Shown: positions 1-8,539, counted from the stretch's first letter. The stretch: DNA of 64,000 bases from CAYPNP01 sp964412195 (GCA_964412195.1 CAYPNP010000001.1:186001-250000), one strand, 5' to 3'. Program-made: numbers and translations. Notes: a model not told the origin generated them from the sequence alone.

Positions 1-2
1 CG

Positions 3-1391
3 GCGGTGCGGCTGGGCTCCGTGTTGGATCCTCCCGTGCCGGATTCCGAGATCCTGGCTATGCTGGCAGACCCGGACCACGGCGTGCGGGTCAACGTCCT
101 GCAGGCCCTGGGGCGGTCGCGCTCCGAGGCGGCCGTGCGGGCGCTGGTCGCCTACGTCGACCGGGGGCTCCCTGCGGCCGAGACGGGGGCGGATGCTTTC
201 TTGCAGAAAGAGTTGCCGGTGGCCGTGGCCGCGCTGGGGCCGGTCGACACCATCTACGCCCGGGAGGCGCTGGCGCGATGGCTGAAGGGGAGCGCCCTGC
301 TGGCTCCCCACTGCCTGCAGGCAACGGTGGCGGCCCGCCCCGACGCGCCGCTGCCCGCGCTCAGCGAGGTGCCGCCGCTGCGGACCCGGGCCCGGGTGAT
401 GCGTTGGATCCAGGCGGTGGCGGCGTCGAAGCACCCCGGCGCCGTGGCGTTCCTGCGCGGCCTGGAAAGCGGCCCGCCGCCCGCCGGCTGGCACCCCGAA
501 TGGATCCAGGCCGCCCGGCCGTTCTACATTCCCGCCCTGCTGGAGGCCGCGGCGCCCGGAGTGGGACCCGGGCTGGCGGATCTGCTGGCGGACGCCGATC
601 CGTACGCGCGGACGGCCGCCCTCGAGTGGCTGCAGCAGCGGCCCGCTCCGCCGGACGCGGGAGTCCTGGACGAGGTCTGCGCCGCCACGGAGCGGTTTCC
701 CAAGCCGGACGCCCCGGACCCGCTGGTGTCGGCCGTCCCGCTGCTCGCCAAGGCCGGCCCGCGCGGGCAGGCCCTGCTGGAGCGCCTCCGGAGGGCTGAT
801 TTCTTCCAGGTCCGGCTCATGGCGGCACGGGCTCTCCACGAAGCCGGGGCGCCGGACGCCTGGCGCGGCGTGGCCCCCATGCCGGTGTCCGACCCGAGCC
901 TGTATCGCAACATCGTCCAGCGGTGGCGCTATCCCTGCCTGGTCCAGATGGACACCAGCCGGGGCCCGGTGTCGATTCACCTCCTCCGCCGGGACGCGCC
1001 GCTGACCTGCGCCAATTTCTTGAAGCTCGGGGGCGAGCGCTTCTACGACGGCATCGCCTTCCACCGGGTGGTGCCGGACTTCGTCGCCCAGGGCGGCTGC
1101 CCGCTGGGTTCGGGCAACGGCGGGCCCGGCTACGCCATCCCCTGCGAGGTGAACGAGCTGGATTACACCCGCGGCCGGATGGGCATGGCCCTGTCGGGCA
1201 AGGACAGCGGCGGCAGCCAGTTCTTCTTCACCCTCTCCCGCCAGCCCCATCTGGACGGCGGCTACACGATCTTCGCCGAGGTTGTCGGCGGCATGGACGT
1301 GGTCGACCGGCTGACCGAGGAGGACACCATCCAATCCATCCGCGTGTTCTGGGACATCCCCTGGGAAGAGCGGGACGTCCACCACTATTGA
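3..1391 (+). CDS. HEAT-repeat protein with C-terminal cyclophilin-type peptidyl-prolyl isomerase domain (5' end outside window)
   Basis: The frame is open to the left edge, so the N-terminus is missing. The first ~300 visible residues are Leu/Ala-rich helical segments of HEAT type. From about residue 314 a cyclophilin domain begins, with the family signatures FHRVVPDFVAQGG (catalytic Arg in FHRV) and GGSQFFFTL. The role is cis-trans isomerisation of X-Pro bonds, with the repeats probably binding a partner or substrate. No export signal can be judged because the start is absent. The stop lies 2 nt before the start of rsmE, suggesting co-transcription. HEAT-cyclophilin fusions of this kind occur in Acidobacteriota and Bacteroidota (family knowledge). 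Confidence 0.88.
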   Translation, partial: AVRLGSVLDPPVPDSEILAMLADPDHGVRVNVLQALGRSRSEAAVRALVAYVDRGLPAAETGADAFLQKELPVAVAALGPVDTIYAREALARWLKGSALLAPHCLQATVAARPDAPLPALSEVPPLRTRARVMRWIQAVAASKHPGAVAFLRGLESGPPPAGWHPEWIQAARPFYIPALLEAAAPGVGPGLADLLADADPYARTAALEWLQQRPAPPDAGVLDEVCAATERFPKPDAPDPLVSAVPLLAKAGPRGQALLERLRRADFFQVRLMAARALHEAGAPDAWRGVAPMPVSDPSLYRNIVQRWRYPCLVQMDTSRGPVSIHLLRRDAPLTCANFLKLGGERFYDGIAFHRVVPDFVAQGGCPLGSGNGGPGYAIPCEVNELDYTRGRMGMALSGKDSGGSQFFFTLSRQPHLDGGYTIFAEVVGGMDVVDRLTEEDTIQSIRVFWDIPWEERDVHHY

Positions 1392-1393
1392 TC

Positions 1394-2257
1394 ATGGGGC
1401 GCCGGTACCGGATCTTCCTGGAGAAGCCAGCCGCCGCAGGCGCGGAGGCAAAGCTCCGGCCCGAGGACGCCCACCACCTGGCCCGCGTGCTGCGGCTGTC
1501 GGCTGGCGCCCGGGTGGCGGGCTTCGACGGCCGGGGCCGGGTCTACGAGGGGGTGCTGACCGCTCTCGGCCCGGGCGGTGGCGCCCTGCGGGTGGAGGCC
1601 GTCTGGGAGGAGCCGCCGCCCGCCCCGCCGCGGATCGTCCTGGCCGTGGCGCTGGTGCGGCTCGAGGCGTTCGAATGGCTGGTCCAGAAGGCCGTCGAGC
1701 TGGGCTGCGACCGGTTCCAACCGCTGGTGGCCGACCACTGCTCCCGCGGCCAGGGGCTGGCGATGGCCCGCGCCCGCCTGGACCGCTGGCGCCGTATCGC
1801 CCGGGAGAGCCTGAAGCAGTGCCGCCGCAATTTCGAGATGGAGCTGGCCGAGCCGGTGACGGCCCGCGAGTTCCTCGGCCGCTTGGCGGCGGAGGGGGAG
1901 TGTCGCTGGCTGCTCCACCCTGACGGCGCGCCCCTGCCCCGATTGCTGGCTGGAATGGGGGCGGGACCCGGCCGATCGGACTCCCCCTTGGCCGGCGGAT
2001 CTCCCCAGGAGTCATCGATCGTCGGGGGAGCGAAAGCGGCGGGGAATTTTCCCGTGATCCAGGTCGAGTCCCGCCCGGAAACGGTGGTGGCGGCAATCGG
2101 GCCGGAGGGGGGGTGGAGCGACGCGGAGGTCCGGGCCGCCGAGTCGGCCGGCTTCACCCGCGCCAAATTGGGGGGGAGCATCCTGCGCACCGAGACGGCC
2201 GCCCTAGCCGTGCTGACGTTGCTCCAGGCCCGGTACCACTGGCGTAACGAGCCCTGA
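1394..2257 (+). CDS. rsmE: 16S rRNA (uracil-1498-N3)-methyltransferase RsmE
   Basis: 287 aa with the RsmE layout: an N-terminal PUA-like domain, then a SPOUT (trefoil-knot) methyltransferase domain. The SAM-binding knot is recognisable by AIGPEGGWSDAE and RTETAALAVL near the C-terminus, and the upstream VQKAVELGCDRFQPL is also typical. It methylates N3 of U1498 in 16S rRNA in the 30S subunit. The ATG is 2 nt after the stop of the cyclophilin gene; the frame stays open further upstream, but only this start fits the family N-terminus. Odd: roughly residues 185-222 form a Gly/Ser/Pro-rich stretch before the knot that is longer than in the usual family member. Confidence 0.93.
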   Translation: MGRRYRIFLEKPAAAGAEAKLRPEDAHHLARVLRLSAGARVAGFDGRGRVYEGVLTALGPGGGALRVEAVWEEPPPAPPRIVLAVALVRLEAFEWLVQKAVELGCDRFQPLVADHCSRGQGLAMARARLDRWRRIARESLKQCRRNFEMELAEPVTAREFLGRLAAEGECRWLLHPDGAPLPRLLAGMGAGPGRSDSPLAGGSPQESSIVGGAKAAGNFPVIQVESRPETVVAAIGPEGGWSDAEVRAAESAGFTRAKLGGSILRTETAALAVLTLLQARYHWRNEP

Positions 2258-2397
2258 CAGCTGAAATTTGGTGCCGCGGCTGGCAGCCTGCCGGATTCCT
2301 GCCGTGGCCTCGCCCTCCCTCATCTCTTTCATGTGTTTCGTGTGCTTCGTGGTGACAAAACGGGCGGTCCCGATGGCTTGAAGCCGCTCCCGTTGCT

Positions 2398-2452
2398 TGG
2401 TGCCGAAGGCGGGGATTGAACCCGCACGACCCACACGAGGCGCTGGATTTTC
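2398..2452 (-). pseudogene. tRNA-Leu 3' fragment (displaced att-like copy)
   Basis: On the minus strand this reads as the end of a tRNA-Leu: encoded CCA (2398-2400), acceptor strand CTTCGGC, an intact T arm (GCGGG/CCCGC) and the variable arm. Similarity to the complete tRNA-Leu at 5280-5368 stops in the anticodon arm near 2452. No D arm or 5' acceptor strand follows, so it cannot make a functional tRNA. Two of its four differences from the intact copy fall in the T loop and two in the variable arm. Confidence 0.75.
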
Positions 2453-2541
2453 AATCACAATCGCCGATTGCACTTTCAGTATGTTCCCTTGTAGCATACC
2501 ATTATGAAGAAAATTGGTCTTCCCATCAGTTAGGCAACTTT

Positions 2542-3510
2542 ATGATTATTCTGAATAGTGAAGAGATCGACAGCCTCGTTGACCGCACGGAGCTCATTCA
2601 TGCTATGGAAGAGGCTTTCCGCATCCATTCCGCCGGGAACTTTGCGATGCCGGTCCGGACGCATGTGGACTACAGCAATAAGACCTTCCTGTCCATGCCA
2701 TGTTTCACCGATCAGTCCTTTGGAGCCAAGCTTCTCTCACTCGTCCCCGCGAATGCCGAAAAGGGCCTGCCTCCCGCCCATGGCATCGTCCTGCTCAACG
2801 ATGGGACCACGGGTGAGCCGATGGCCATCATGAACGGTGGAAAAATCACCGCTCTTCGGACGTCGGCGGTGGGATCGTTGAGTATCCAGCACCTTGCGGA
2901 TGAAAATGCTTCTCACCTTGGCGTGATAGGAGCTGGAGTGCAGGGACTTCACCAACCTCTTTTCGCCTGCGCGGTGCGCAAGTTTACCGATATTCATCTA
3001 TACGATTGCCGTGAAAGGGCATTGGAAGACCTGGCGCACAAACTGTCGGCCCTGCTCCCCGGAATCAGGATCACCGCCGAAAAATCGTCTCTGGATGTTC
3101 TGAATCATTCCGATGTGCTCATCACCGTCACCAACACCGGGAAACCGCTGTTCCCGGATGACCGCACTCTATTTAAAAACAAGCATTTCACGGCCATAGG
3201 ATCTTACAAGCCGGAGATGCGGGAATATCCGGAGGCAGTTTTCAGAAACCTCTCGTGCCTGCTGGTTGACACCGACCATGCGCTCCATGAGACAGGCGAC
3301 GTGATGACCCCGCTCGAGAAAGGCTGGATCTCCCGGGAACAGGTCGTCCCCTTCCACAAGGTGGTCACGGGAGAGCTCCAGAATACTGCCAACGAGAATA
3401 AAGTGACGTTTTTCAAGTCAGTGGGCATGGCTCTCTTCGATATAGTGACTGCAGATCTCATTTACAAGAAGGCAAAGCAGAAGGGATGTGGAACCGAGGT
3501 GCGATTGTAA
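2542..3510 (+). CDS. Ornithine cyclodeaminase/mu-crystallin family protein
   Basis: 322 aa. A Rossmann dinucleotide-binding motif GVIGAGVQG lies near residues 127-135, preceded by the family's ALRTSAVGS segment. The family includes ornithine cyclodeaminase, alanine dehydrogenase, pyrroline-2-carboxylate and other imine reductases, and SbnB-type enzymes, so substrate cannot be fixed from sequence alone. The chosen ATG starts MIILNSEEI, a usual family N-terminus; the open frame upstream runs into the tRNA fragment. GC is clearly lower than in neighbouring chromosome genes. It is followed 54 bp later by an L-serine dehydratase-type gene, so both may act on one small amino acid; that link is inference. 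Confidence 0.85.
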   Translation: MIILNSEEIDSLVDRTELIHAMEEAFRIHSAGNFAMPVRTHVDYSNKTFLSMPCFTDQSFGAKLLSLVPANAEKGLPPAHGIVLLNDGTTGEPMAIMNGGKITALRTSAVGSLSIQHLADENASHLGVIGAGVQGLHQPLFACAVRKFTDIHLYDCRERALEDLAHKLSALLPGIRITAEKSSLDVLNHSDVLITVTNTGKPLFPDDRTLFKNKHFTAIGSYKPEMREYPEAVFRNLSCLLVDTDHALHETGDVMTPLEKGWISREQVVPFHKVVTGELQNTANENKVTFFKSVGMALFDIVTADLIYKKAKQKGCGTEVRL

Positions 3511-3564
3511 TCGCACCGGCCGGGCGCTGTTCCGTCGCGTGATGGACAGGGTGACAGGCGTCTC

Positions 3565-5139
3565 ATGAAGAGCAAGAAACAATACCCGAGCATTTTCAAT
3601 GACGTCATCGGACCGGTCATGCGCGGCCCCTCGAGTTCCCACTGCGCCGGTTCCCTGCGAATCGGCCGCATGATCAGAGGTCTGATGGGCGGCAGCATCC
3701 GCGATGTGCTGATCGAGTACGATCCGAACGGTTCGCTGGTGACTACCCACGAAAGCCAGGGATCGGACATGGGGCTGTACAGCGGCCTCCTCGGTTACGA
3801 TACTTGGGATAAGAGGCTGCTGAATTATCGGAATGAGGTAAAAAAAGCCGGCATTGCCATCCGGGTGAAATACGTGTCCTATGGGGCGACCCATCCAAAC
3901 ACCTATCGGATTAGGGCGGCAAACGACAGCATCACCCATCGGGTGACCGCGCTGTCCGTCGGTGGCGGGATGATCGAGTTCGTCGAGATGGACGGAGCGG
4001 CGGTCAGCATGCAGGGAGACCGCTGGGAGACCGTCGTGTTCCTCTCTGAAGCATCGGGGCGGCCGGTGCGTGAAATTGCAAGACTGGTCAAGGCCGGCGA
4101 AGTCACTCTGAACAACTGCCGTCAACCATTCGTCCGGATATCGACGGCAAGCCCTTTGTCTACATCTGTGCTGAAAAAGATCAAGAACCTGCCGTCGGTT
4201 TTGCAGCTAGCCGTTGTGGATCCGGTTCTGCCTGTAATCTCACACCCCGAGGTGAAGCTTCCCTTCAGAAATTCCGAGGAGATGATCCGTTTCAACCAGA
4301 ACAGAGGCCTGCCTCTCTGGAAACTGGCCGTTGCGTATGAAAGCGCGCGCGGACAGATTTCCGAGGCCAAGGTCGTTGGGAACATGCGGGAGATCGTCAG
4401 GATCTGTGACGCCGCGATCCAATCCGGCCTCAGAGGAACCCGGTACGCCGACCGGATCCTGCCAGCCCAGTCTCCGCTGTTCAAAAAGAAAATGACGGCG
4501 GGGAAGCTGATTGCCGATCCCGTCCTGAACCGCATCATCCTCTATGTTTCCGCTTTGATGGAAACAAAAAGCGCGATGGGCGTCATTGTCGCGGCCCCGA
4601 CAGCCGGAGCGTGCGGCGCCTTGCCGGGGGCGATTCTGGGTGCCGGCCGGGCGTCGAACCGGACGGAAGTCGCCATGGCCAGGGCCATGCTGGCCGCGGG
4701 CCTGATCGGGGTGTTCATTGCCGGCCGGTCCACATTCGCGGCCGAGAGCGCCGGCTGCCAGGCGGAATGCGGGGCGGCTTCCGGGATGGCCGCCGCCGGC
4801 CTGGTACAGCTCCACGGTGGGGATTTCCGGCAGGCACTCGGGGCGGCGTCCATGGCCCTCCAGAATTCGTTCGGGATGACCTGCGACCCCATTGCCAACC
4901 GTGTCGAGGCGCCGTGCCTCGGCAAGAACGTCATGGCGGCCGCCAATGCCCTCTCTTGCGCCAATATGGCCCTTGCCGGTTACGATGCCCTGATCCCGCT
5001 CGATGAAGCCCTTTCTGCCTTCGACGCGGTCGGAAGAAGCCTCCCGAGAGAGCTGCGGTGCACGGCGCTGGGCGGGCTGTCGGTGACGAAGACATCGGAG
5101 CGGATCACCAGACGGCTCCTCCGCCGCAAACGAGGGTAG
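3565..5139 (+). CDS. sdaA: L-serine dehydratase, iron-sulfur type, single-chain
   Basis: 524 aa. An N-terminal beta-type domain has the signature IGPVMRGPSSSHCAGS near residue 15. A C-terminal alpha-type domain has APTAGACGALPGA near residue 347 and cysteines in CQAECGAASG and in CDPIANRVEAPCLG that match the [4Fe-4S] ligand set. The family deaminates L-serine to pyruvate and ammonia. The two halves occur as one chain here, as in many enterobacterial forms. The start ATGAAGAGC follows the upstream gene by 54 bp. Because it sits with an ornithine-cyclodeaminase homologue in a likely transferred islet, a related beta-hydroxy amino acid is also a possible substrate (inference). Confidence 0.87.
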   Translation: MKSKKQYPSIFNDVIGPVMRGPSSSHCAGSLRIGRMIRGLMGGSIRDVLIEYDPNGSLVTTHESQGSDMGLYSGLLGYDTWDKRLLNYRNEVKKAGIAIRVKYVSYGATHPNTYRIRAANDSITHRVTALSVGGGMIEFVEMDGAAVSMQGDRWETVVFLSEASGRPVREIARLVKAGEVTLNNCRQPFVRISTASPLSTSVLKKIKNLPSVLQLAVVDPVLPVISHPEVKLPFRNSEEMIRFNQNRGLPLWKLAVAYESARGQISEAKVVGNMREIVRICDAAIQSGLRGTRYADRILPAQSPLFKKKMTAGKLIADPVLNRIILYVSALMETKSAMGVIVAAPTAGACGALPGAILGAGRASNRTEVAMARAMLAAGLIGVFIAGRSTFAAESAGCQAECGAASGMAAAGLVQLHGGDFRQALGAASMALQNSFGMTCDPIANRVEAPCLGKNVMAAANALSCANMALAGYDALIPLDEALSAFDAVGRSLPRELRCTALGGLSVTKTSERITRRLLRRKRG

Positions 5140-5240
5140 ATCAAGGCGGAGGAAATGATCGGCTCTCCGCTATTCGAGGATTCCCGTGGTATTTCCACGT
5201 AAATGTCTCAAGAGTGCCTCGAAGCGATAGAAATAACAGA

Positions 5241-5274
5241 GACGGGCTTTTCAGGATTATCTGAAAAGCCCGTC
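5241..5274. terminator. Strong hairpin, probable terminator between the serine dehydratase gene and tRNA-Leu
   Basis: A perfect 14-bp stem (GACGGGCTTTTCAG against CTGAAAAGCCCGTC) with a 6-nt loop, 6 nt beyond the tRNA-Leu 3' end on the minus strand. In the minus direction it is followed by TCTGTTATTTCT, a modest T-rich tract, so it most likely ends the tRNA-Leu transcript. It could also block read-through from the plus-strand gene. Confidence 0.7.
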
Positions 5275-5279
5275 ATGAT

Positions 5280-5368
5280 TGGTGCCGAAGGCGGGGGTCG
5301 AACCCGCACGCCCCTCACGAGGCGCTGGATTTTGAGTCCAGTGCGTCTGCCAATTCCGCCACTTCGGC
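5280..5368 (-). tRNA. tRNA-Leu(CAA)
   Basis: The full class II tRNA folds on the minus strand. The acceptor GCCGAAG pairs with CTTCGGC, followed by discriminator A and an encoded CCA. The D arm is present, the anticodon stem CTGGA/TCCAG encloses loop CTCAAAA with anticodon CAA, the variable arm is CGCCTC-GTGA-GGGGCG, and the T arm is GCGGG/CCCGC. The mature part without CCA is 5283-5368. Confidence 0.95.
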
Positions 5369-5426
5369 TTTCTTGATTCGTTCCGGCGGCTCCCGGTCGC
5401 CTCGGAGGGCATCCCGGGAGGGGCCC

Positions 5427-5455
5427 ATGATACGGCGTACTCGTCCGGAAGTCAA
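5427..5455 (-). promoter_or_regulatory. Sigma-70-type promoter for tRNA-Leu
   Basis: On the minus strand TTGACT (5455-5450) and TATCAT (5432-5427) are separated by exactly 17 nt. A start site about 7 nt beyond would leave a ~50-nt leader before the tRNA 5' end at 5368. The rest of the 5369-5600 gap shows no gene or repeat that I can recognise. Confidence 0.65.
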
Positions 5456-5600
5456 CCTCGGCGCCGGTGCGTCCCACGCTGTTTCTCCGGTTCGTCCGCC
5501 CGCGTCGGAGCGCCGCGGGGTACGGCAGATCCCCCTTCATTTCGCCGATTCGCCCCACCGCCGTTTCGCCGTTTCCGTCATCCCCGCCCGGGTGCTGCGC

Positions 5601-6050
5601 CTACCTGGGCGCGCCGGAGGCTTCCAGGTCCTTGACCTTCTCGAACATCTCCATGGCCTTGTCCGGCTGGCCCAGGGTCTTGTACAAAAAGCCCTTTTCC
5701 TTGTAAAGCTTGGCGAGGCTGTCCTTTTCCTTGAGCGTCCCCAATCCCATGTCGACGAGGCGGAGGGAAACCTTGGCCTGATCCTTCTTGACCAGCAGGT
5801 CCGACAGGATCAGGATCTCCGAGACCACCTTCTGCTCGTCGGCGCCGGCGAAGTGCAGGTCCAGGATCTTCTGCAGGGCCGGCGGCACCTTGTCGTACTC
5901 ACCCTTGTCGATGAGGAGGACCATCATGTCGTGCTGCGCCTGGGCGATGGCCATTCGGTCGGCGGCGGCCTTGTCGGTGGGATCGGCGAGCGCCCTCCCG
6001 CCGAGGGCCAGGCAGAGCAGCAGGGCCGCGAAAATCATGATTGAACGCAC
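5601..6050 (-). CDS. Exported TPR-like small protein of the first sigma/anti-sigma module
   Basis: 149 aa from a GTG start; AAGGAGG lies 9 nt upstream and the GTG is 1 nt beyond the anti-sigma stop. The first ~20 residues are a signal peptide (hydrophobic FAALLLCLALGG, likely cleavage after ALA). The remainder is helical, with repeat-like Leu/Lys segments ending in YKTLGQPDKAMEMFEKV, typical of a tetratricopeptide repeat. A downstream ATG at 6038 is an alternative start. The position suggests a periplasmic accessory or sensor for the anti-sigma factor. No enzymatic motif is visible. Confidence 0.75.
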   Translation of the reverse strand: MRSIMIFAALLLCLALGGRALADPTDKAAADRMAIAQAQHDMMVLLIDKGEYDKVPPALQKILDLHFAGADEQKVVSEILILSDLLVKKDQAKVSLRLVDMGLGTLKEKDSLAKLYKEKGFLYKTLGQPDKAMEMFEKVKDLEASGAPR

Positions 6051-6051
6051 G

Positions 6052-6582
6052 TTATTCCGCCTCCTTGAAGGGATTGCCGGCCGCCGGGCGCAGGTAGCCG
6101 GAAAACGGATTCTCCTGCTTCTTCTCTTCAGCGGGTGTTTTCGCTTCCTGGACGTGGAACGGGCTGCCTTGGCCGACCACCGCCTGGCGCTGCTGCATGT
6201 AGGCCGACAGCTCGTGCTGGAACATCCGCTCGTCGAACGGCTGGCGGGTGAGCCACCAGACGCCGGTCCCGAGGGCCGCCAGCACCACGCCGGCGGCGGC
6301 CGTCGCCGCGAACACCACCCGCCGGCCGGTGAACAGGCGCTCCCAGAAAGACGGGCGCGGGGGTGGCTGGATTTCCCGGGCAATGGCCTCCCACAGCCGG
6401 GGGGGCGGTTCCAGCACCGGCAGGCCGGTGGCCACCACCTCGACGCTCCGGACCATCCACTCCATCTCCCGGCGGCACCGGTCGCACTCCGCCGTATGGG
6501 CGGTCATGGCGTGTCCCAGCTCGGCGGCGACTTCGCCGTCAAGGAACGCCGAAAGATGCTCCCGGAACTCTTCACACGTCAT
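6052..6582 (-). CDS. Membrane anti-sigma factor with zinc-binding (ZAS) domain
   Basis: 176 aa. The N-terminal cytoplasmic zinc anti-sigma motif is H29-x3-C33-x2-C36. One membrane helix spans about residues 89-111, leaving a ~65-residue C-terminal part outside. Its start overlaps the upstream sigma gene by 11 nt, the standard coupled arrangement. The expected role is to hold the ECF sigma factor inactive until a cell-envelope signal triggers release. It begins M-x-C-E-E, as does the second anti-sigma factor in this window. Confidence 0.87.
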   Translation of the reverse strand: MTCEEFREHLSAFLDGEVAAELGHAMTAHTAECDRCRREMEWMVRSVEVVATGLPVLEPPPRLWEAIAREIQPPPRPSFWERLFTGRRVVFAATAAAGVVLAALGTGVWWLTRQPFDERMFQHELSAYMQQRQAVVGQGSPFHVQEAKTPAEEKKQENPFSGYLRPAAGNPFKEAE

Positions 6583-7165
6583 CGTCGATCTTGCCTTCCT
6601 TGAGATACCGGGCCAGTTGCCGGCGGATCATCAGCCGGGCACGGTGGATGTCGGTCTTGACCGACTGGATCTTCCGACCCAGCATCTCCGCCACCTCCTG
6701 GTAGCTGAATCCCTCGATGACCGCCAGGACGAACGCTTCGCGGTACTTGAGGCTGAGCGAATGGATGATCCGCTGCGCCACCTCCCGCAGCTCGCCTTTC
6801 AGGGCCAGGTCTTCGGGGGAGCTGTCCGGGGCCTCCAGGTGGATGATCTCCCGGTCGTCCTCGTCGGTTTCGTCGGTGGAGACCATGGGCACGCGCCGCT
6901 TCCGGTAGGCCTGGTAGACGTAGTTGCGCGTGATCATGAACAGCCAGGGCTCGAAACGGGCCGGGTCCTTGAGGGAGGAGACGTTTTTAAAGACCGATAT
7001 GAAGGTCTCCTGGGCGACCTCCTCGGCCGATTCCCGCGAGCCCGTCAGCCGGTAGGCGAAGTTGAGCACCTTGCCGATGTAGAGATCGTACAAGCTGTGA
7101 AAAGCCTGGACATCTCCGTCCCGGGTGCGCTGGATCAACTGTTCAAGATCAGGGCTCAGGGGCAC
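6572..7165 (-). CDS. ECF (RpoE-type) RNA polymerase sigma factor
   Basis: 197 aa with sigma region 2 (YRLTGSRESAEEVAQETF, about residues 39-56) and region 4 (YQEVAEMLGRKIQSVKTDI near residue 155), separated by an acidic linker. The start is a GTG with a weak upstream GAGAG. It is transcribed divergently from a second ECF sigma gene 158 bp away. A GGTGAAACTTTC motif at 7217-7206 on this strand may be its own -35 element, suggesting autoregulation. Confidence 0.92.
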   Translation of the reverse strand: MPLSPDLEQLIQRTRDGDVQAFHSLYDLYIGKVLNFAYRLTGSRESAEEVAQETFISVFKNVSSLKDPARFEPWLFMITRNYVYQAYRKRRVPMVSTDETDEDDREIIHLEAPDSSPEDLALKGELREVAQRIIHSLSLKYREAFVLAVIEGFSYQEVAEMLGRKIQSVKTDIHRARLMIRRQLARYLKEGKIDDDV

Positions 7166-7205
7166 GGCCTGGATCTCTCAAAGGAAGATGATTTCACGGG
7201 CCACG

Positions 7206-7275
7206 GAAAGTTTCACCAGCTCATTAGACACTACCGGCATTTTGGGTGTCAATCCTGAAAAAAGGTGAAACCTTC
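7206..7275. promoter_or_regulatory. Divergent ECF-type promoter region with paired GGTGAAAC motifs
   Basis: GGTGAAACTTTC occurs on the minus strand at 7217-7206, facing the first sigma gene. GGTGAAACCTTC occurs on the plus strand at 7264-7275, facing the second. ECF promoters commonly have a GAAC/GAAAC-like -35 box, so these are candidate autoregulatory or cross-regulatory sites. No confident -10 box was assigned. Confidence 0.45.
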
Positions 7276-7322
7276 ATCCAGCCGGCGGGTTTAAGATGGT
7301 GGCAATGGACGGGAGAAGGGCC

Positions 7323-7937
7323 ATGGACGCGGATGCCATGCTGATGCTGAAAGTGCGCGACGGCGATGACGCCGGCTTCGATCTTTTGATGACCCGGTAC
7401 CAGAAGCCCCTGCAGAATTTCATCTACCGGATGATCCCCGACGCGTCGCTGGCCGAGGAGCTGGCCCAGGACGTGTTCGTGCGGATCTACCTCGCCCGGA
7501 AGAGTTACGTTCCCACGGCGAAGTTCACCACCTGGCTCTTCCAGGTGGCCACCAACACCACGCTGAAGCACATCCGCAAGTACAAGCGGGTGCTGCGGGA
7601 GGCGGACCTGGCCGGCGCCGGACTGGAAGGGCCTCCACCGGCGCTGGGCGTGGCCGGAGGGGACAGCGCCCTCGACCGGGTCGAGCAGGAGGAACTGGCG
7701 CGGCTGGTGCGGCGGGCGCTGGGACGCCTGCCGGCGAAGGAGAAGGCCGCCCTCATCCTCCGGAAATACCACGACTGTTCCTATCAGGAGATAGCCGAGA
7801 TCATGAAATGCAGTGTCGGCGCCATCAAGACGCACATCCACCGGGGTAAGCTCCGGCTGCGGGAACTCCTCCTGGGGATGGAGCGGAGACTGGACGCGGC
7901 GGGCGCCGGCCGCAGGGAGGCGTGCGATGAACTGTGA
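7323..7937 (+). CDS. ECF RNA polymerase sigma factor
   Basis: 204 aa. Region 2 includes LAEELAQDVFVRIY and FTTWLFQVATN; region 4 includes YQEIAEIMKCSVGAIKTHI. The ATG at 7323 was chosen because GGGAG (7311-7315) sits 7 nt upstream. In-frame ATGs at 7296 and 7305 lack a ribosome site and lie very near a candidate -35 motif. The stop overlaps the following anti-sigma gene by 11 nt. With the divergent unit it forms two complete sigma/anti-sigma cassettes back to back. Confidence 0.9.
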   Translation: MDADAMLMLKVRDGDDAGFDLLMTRYQKPLQNFIYRMIPDASLAEELAQDVFVRIYLARKSYVPTAKFTTWLFQVATNTTLKHIRKYKRVLREADLAGAGLEGPPPALGVAGGDSALDRVEQEELARLVRRALGRLPAKEKAALILRKYHDCSYQEIAEIMKCSVGAIKTHIHRGKLRLRELLLGMERRLDAAGAGRREACDEL

Positions 7938-8523
7938 AGAAACCCGCACACGGATTCTCGATCTCGATGACCAGTTCGAGCCGTCGGCCGAGGAGGCCGT
8001 GGCCGCCCATCTGGCCGGCTGCCCGGCCTGCCGGGAGTTCCACGCGGAGACCCGGAGGACCTGGGACGCCCTGGGGCGGCTGCCGGAGCTGGAGGCCAGC
8101 CCCGGCTTCCAGCAGGCCATCTGGGCGAAGATCCGGGCCGCGGAGGCTCACTCCCCGGGCCGGGCGCTGACCCTGTCCTTTCTGCCGCCGCCCCTGCGGG
8201 CGGTTGCGTGGGCGGCGCTGGTGGTGATGGCGGTGACGGCCGGCTTCGTGATCTTCCACGCCACCCGGCCGGCGGCGCAAATCCCGGCCGTGGCGGTCAC
8301 GGAAAAGGACCGGCAGGACGACGAGATGCTGTTGGAACTCGACGCGCTGATCAATTTCGACGAAAGCCAGACGTTCGGCGCCTACCAGGAATGGGCCGTG
8401 CCCGGCGAGGGCAGGGAGCAGCGGCCCGAGACTCCTTCCAAGCCGGCGCCGGAGTCGAAGCCGGACGCGCCGCAACTGAACCTGATCCCGAATATCAATG
8501 CAGGCCGGATCCATCCGGTCTGA
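7927..8523 (+). CDS. Membrane anti-sigma factor with zinc-binding (ZAS) domain
   Basis: 198 aa. Zinc motif H28-x3-C32-x2-C35, one membrane helix around residues 95-117 (AWAALVVMAVTAGFVIF), and a C-terminal acidic then Pro-rich extracytoplasmic tail. Translation is coupled to the sigma gene by an 11-nt overlap. It presumably sequesters the partner sigma at the inner face of the membrane. It is followed 16 bp later by a Spy/CpxP-like exported protein, the usual type of signal-modulating partner. Confidence 0.87.
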   Translation: MNCEETRTRILDLDDQFEPSAEEAVAAHLAGCPACREFHAETRRTWDALGRLPELEASPGFQQAIWAKIRAAEAHSPGRALTLSFLPPPLRAVAWAALVVMAVTAGFVIFHATRPAAQIPAVAVTEKDRQDDEMLLELDALINFDESQTFGAYQEWAVPGEGREQRPETPSKPAPESKPDAPQLNLIPNINAGRIHPV

Positions 8524-8539
8524 TCAAACGGAGGTAGCC

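Larger units (their letters stand above)
2398..5333. mobile_element. Putative genomic islet flanked by copies of a tRNA-Leu 3' end
   Basis: About 2.9 kb between a tRNA-Leu 3' fragment (2398-2452) and the 3' half of the intact tRNA-Leu(CAA) (5280-5333). The two flanks match at about 51 of 55 positions, in the same orientation. The two genes inside use more A/T-ending codons and have visibly lower GC than the rsmE or sigma-factor genes outside. Known biology: elements integrating at a tRNA 3' end restore the gene on one side and leave a displaced 3' copy on the other, which is what is seen. No integrase remains, so it would be a decayed or non-autonomous element. Alternative: an unrelated decayed tRNA. 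Confidence 0.55.

Noticed and set aside
2258..2397. Possible gene between rsmE and the tRNA-Leu fragment
   Set aside because: No start with a ribosome site and no coding-like codon pattern.
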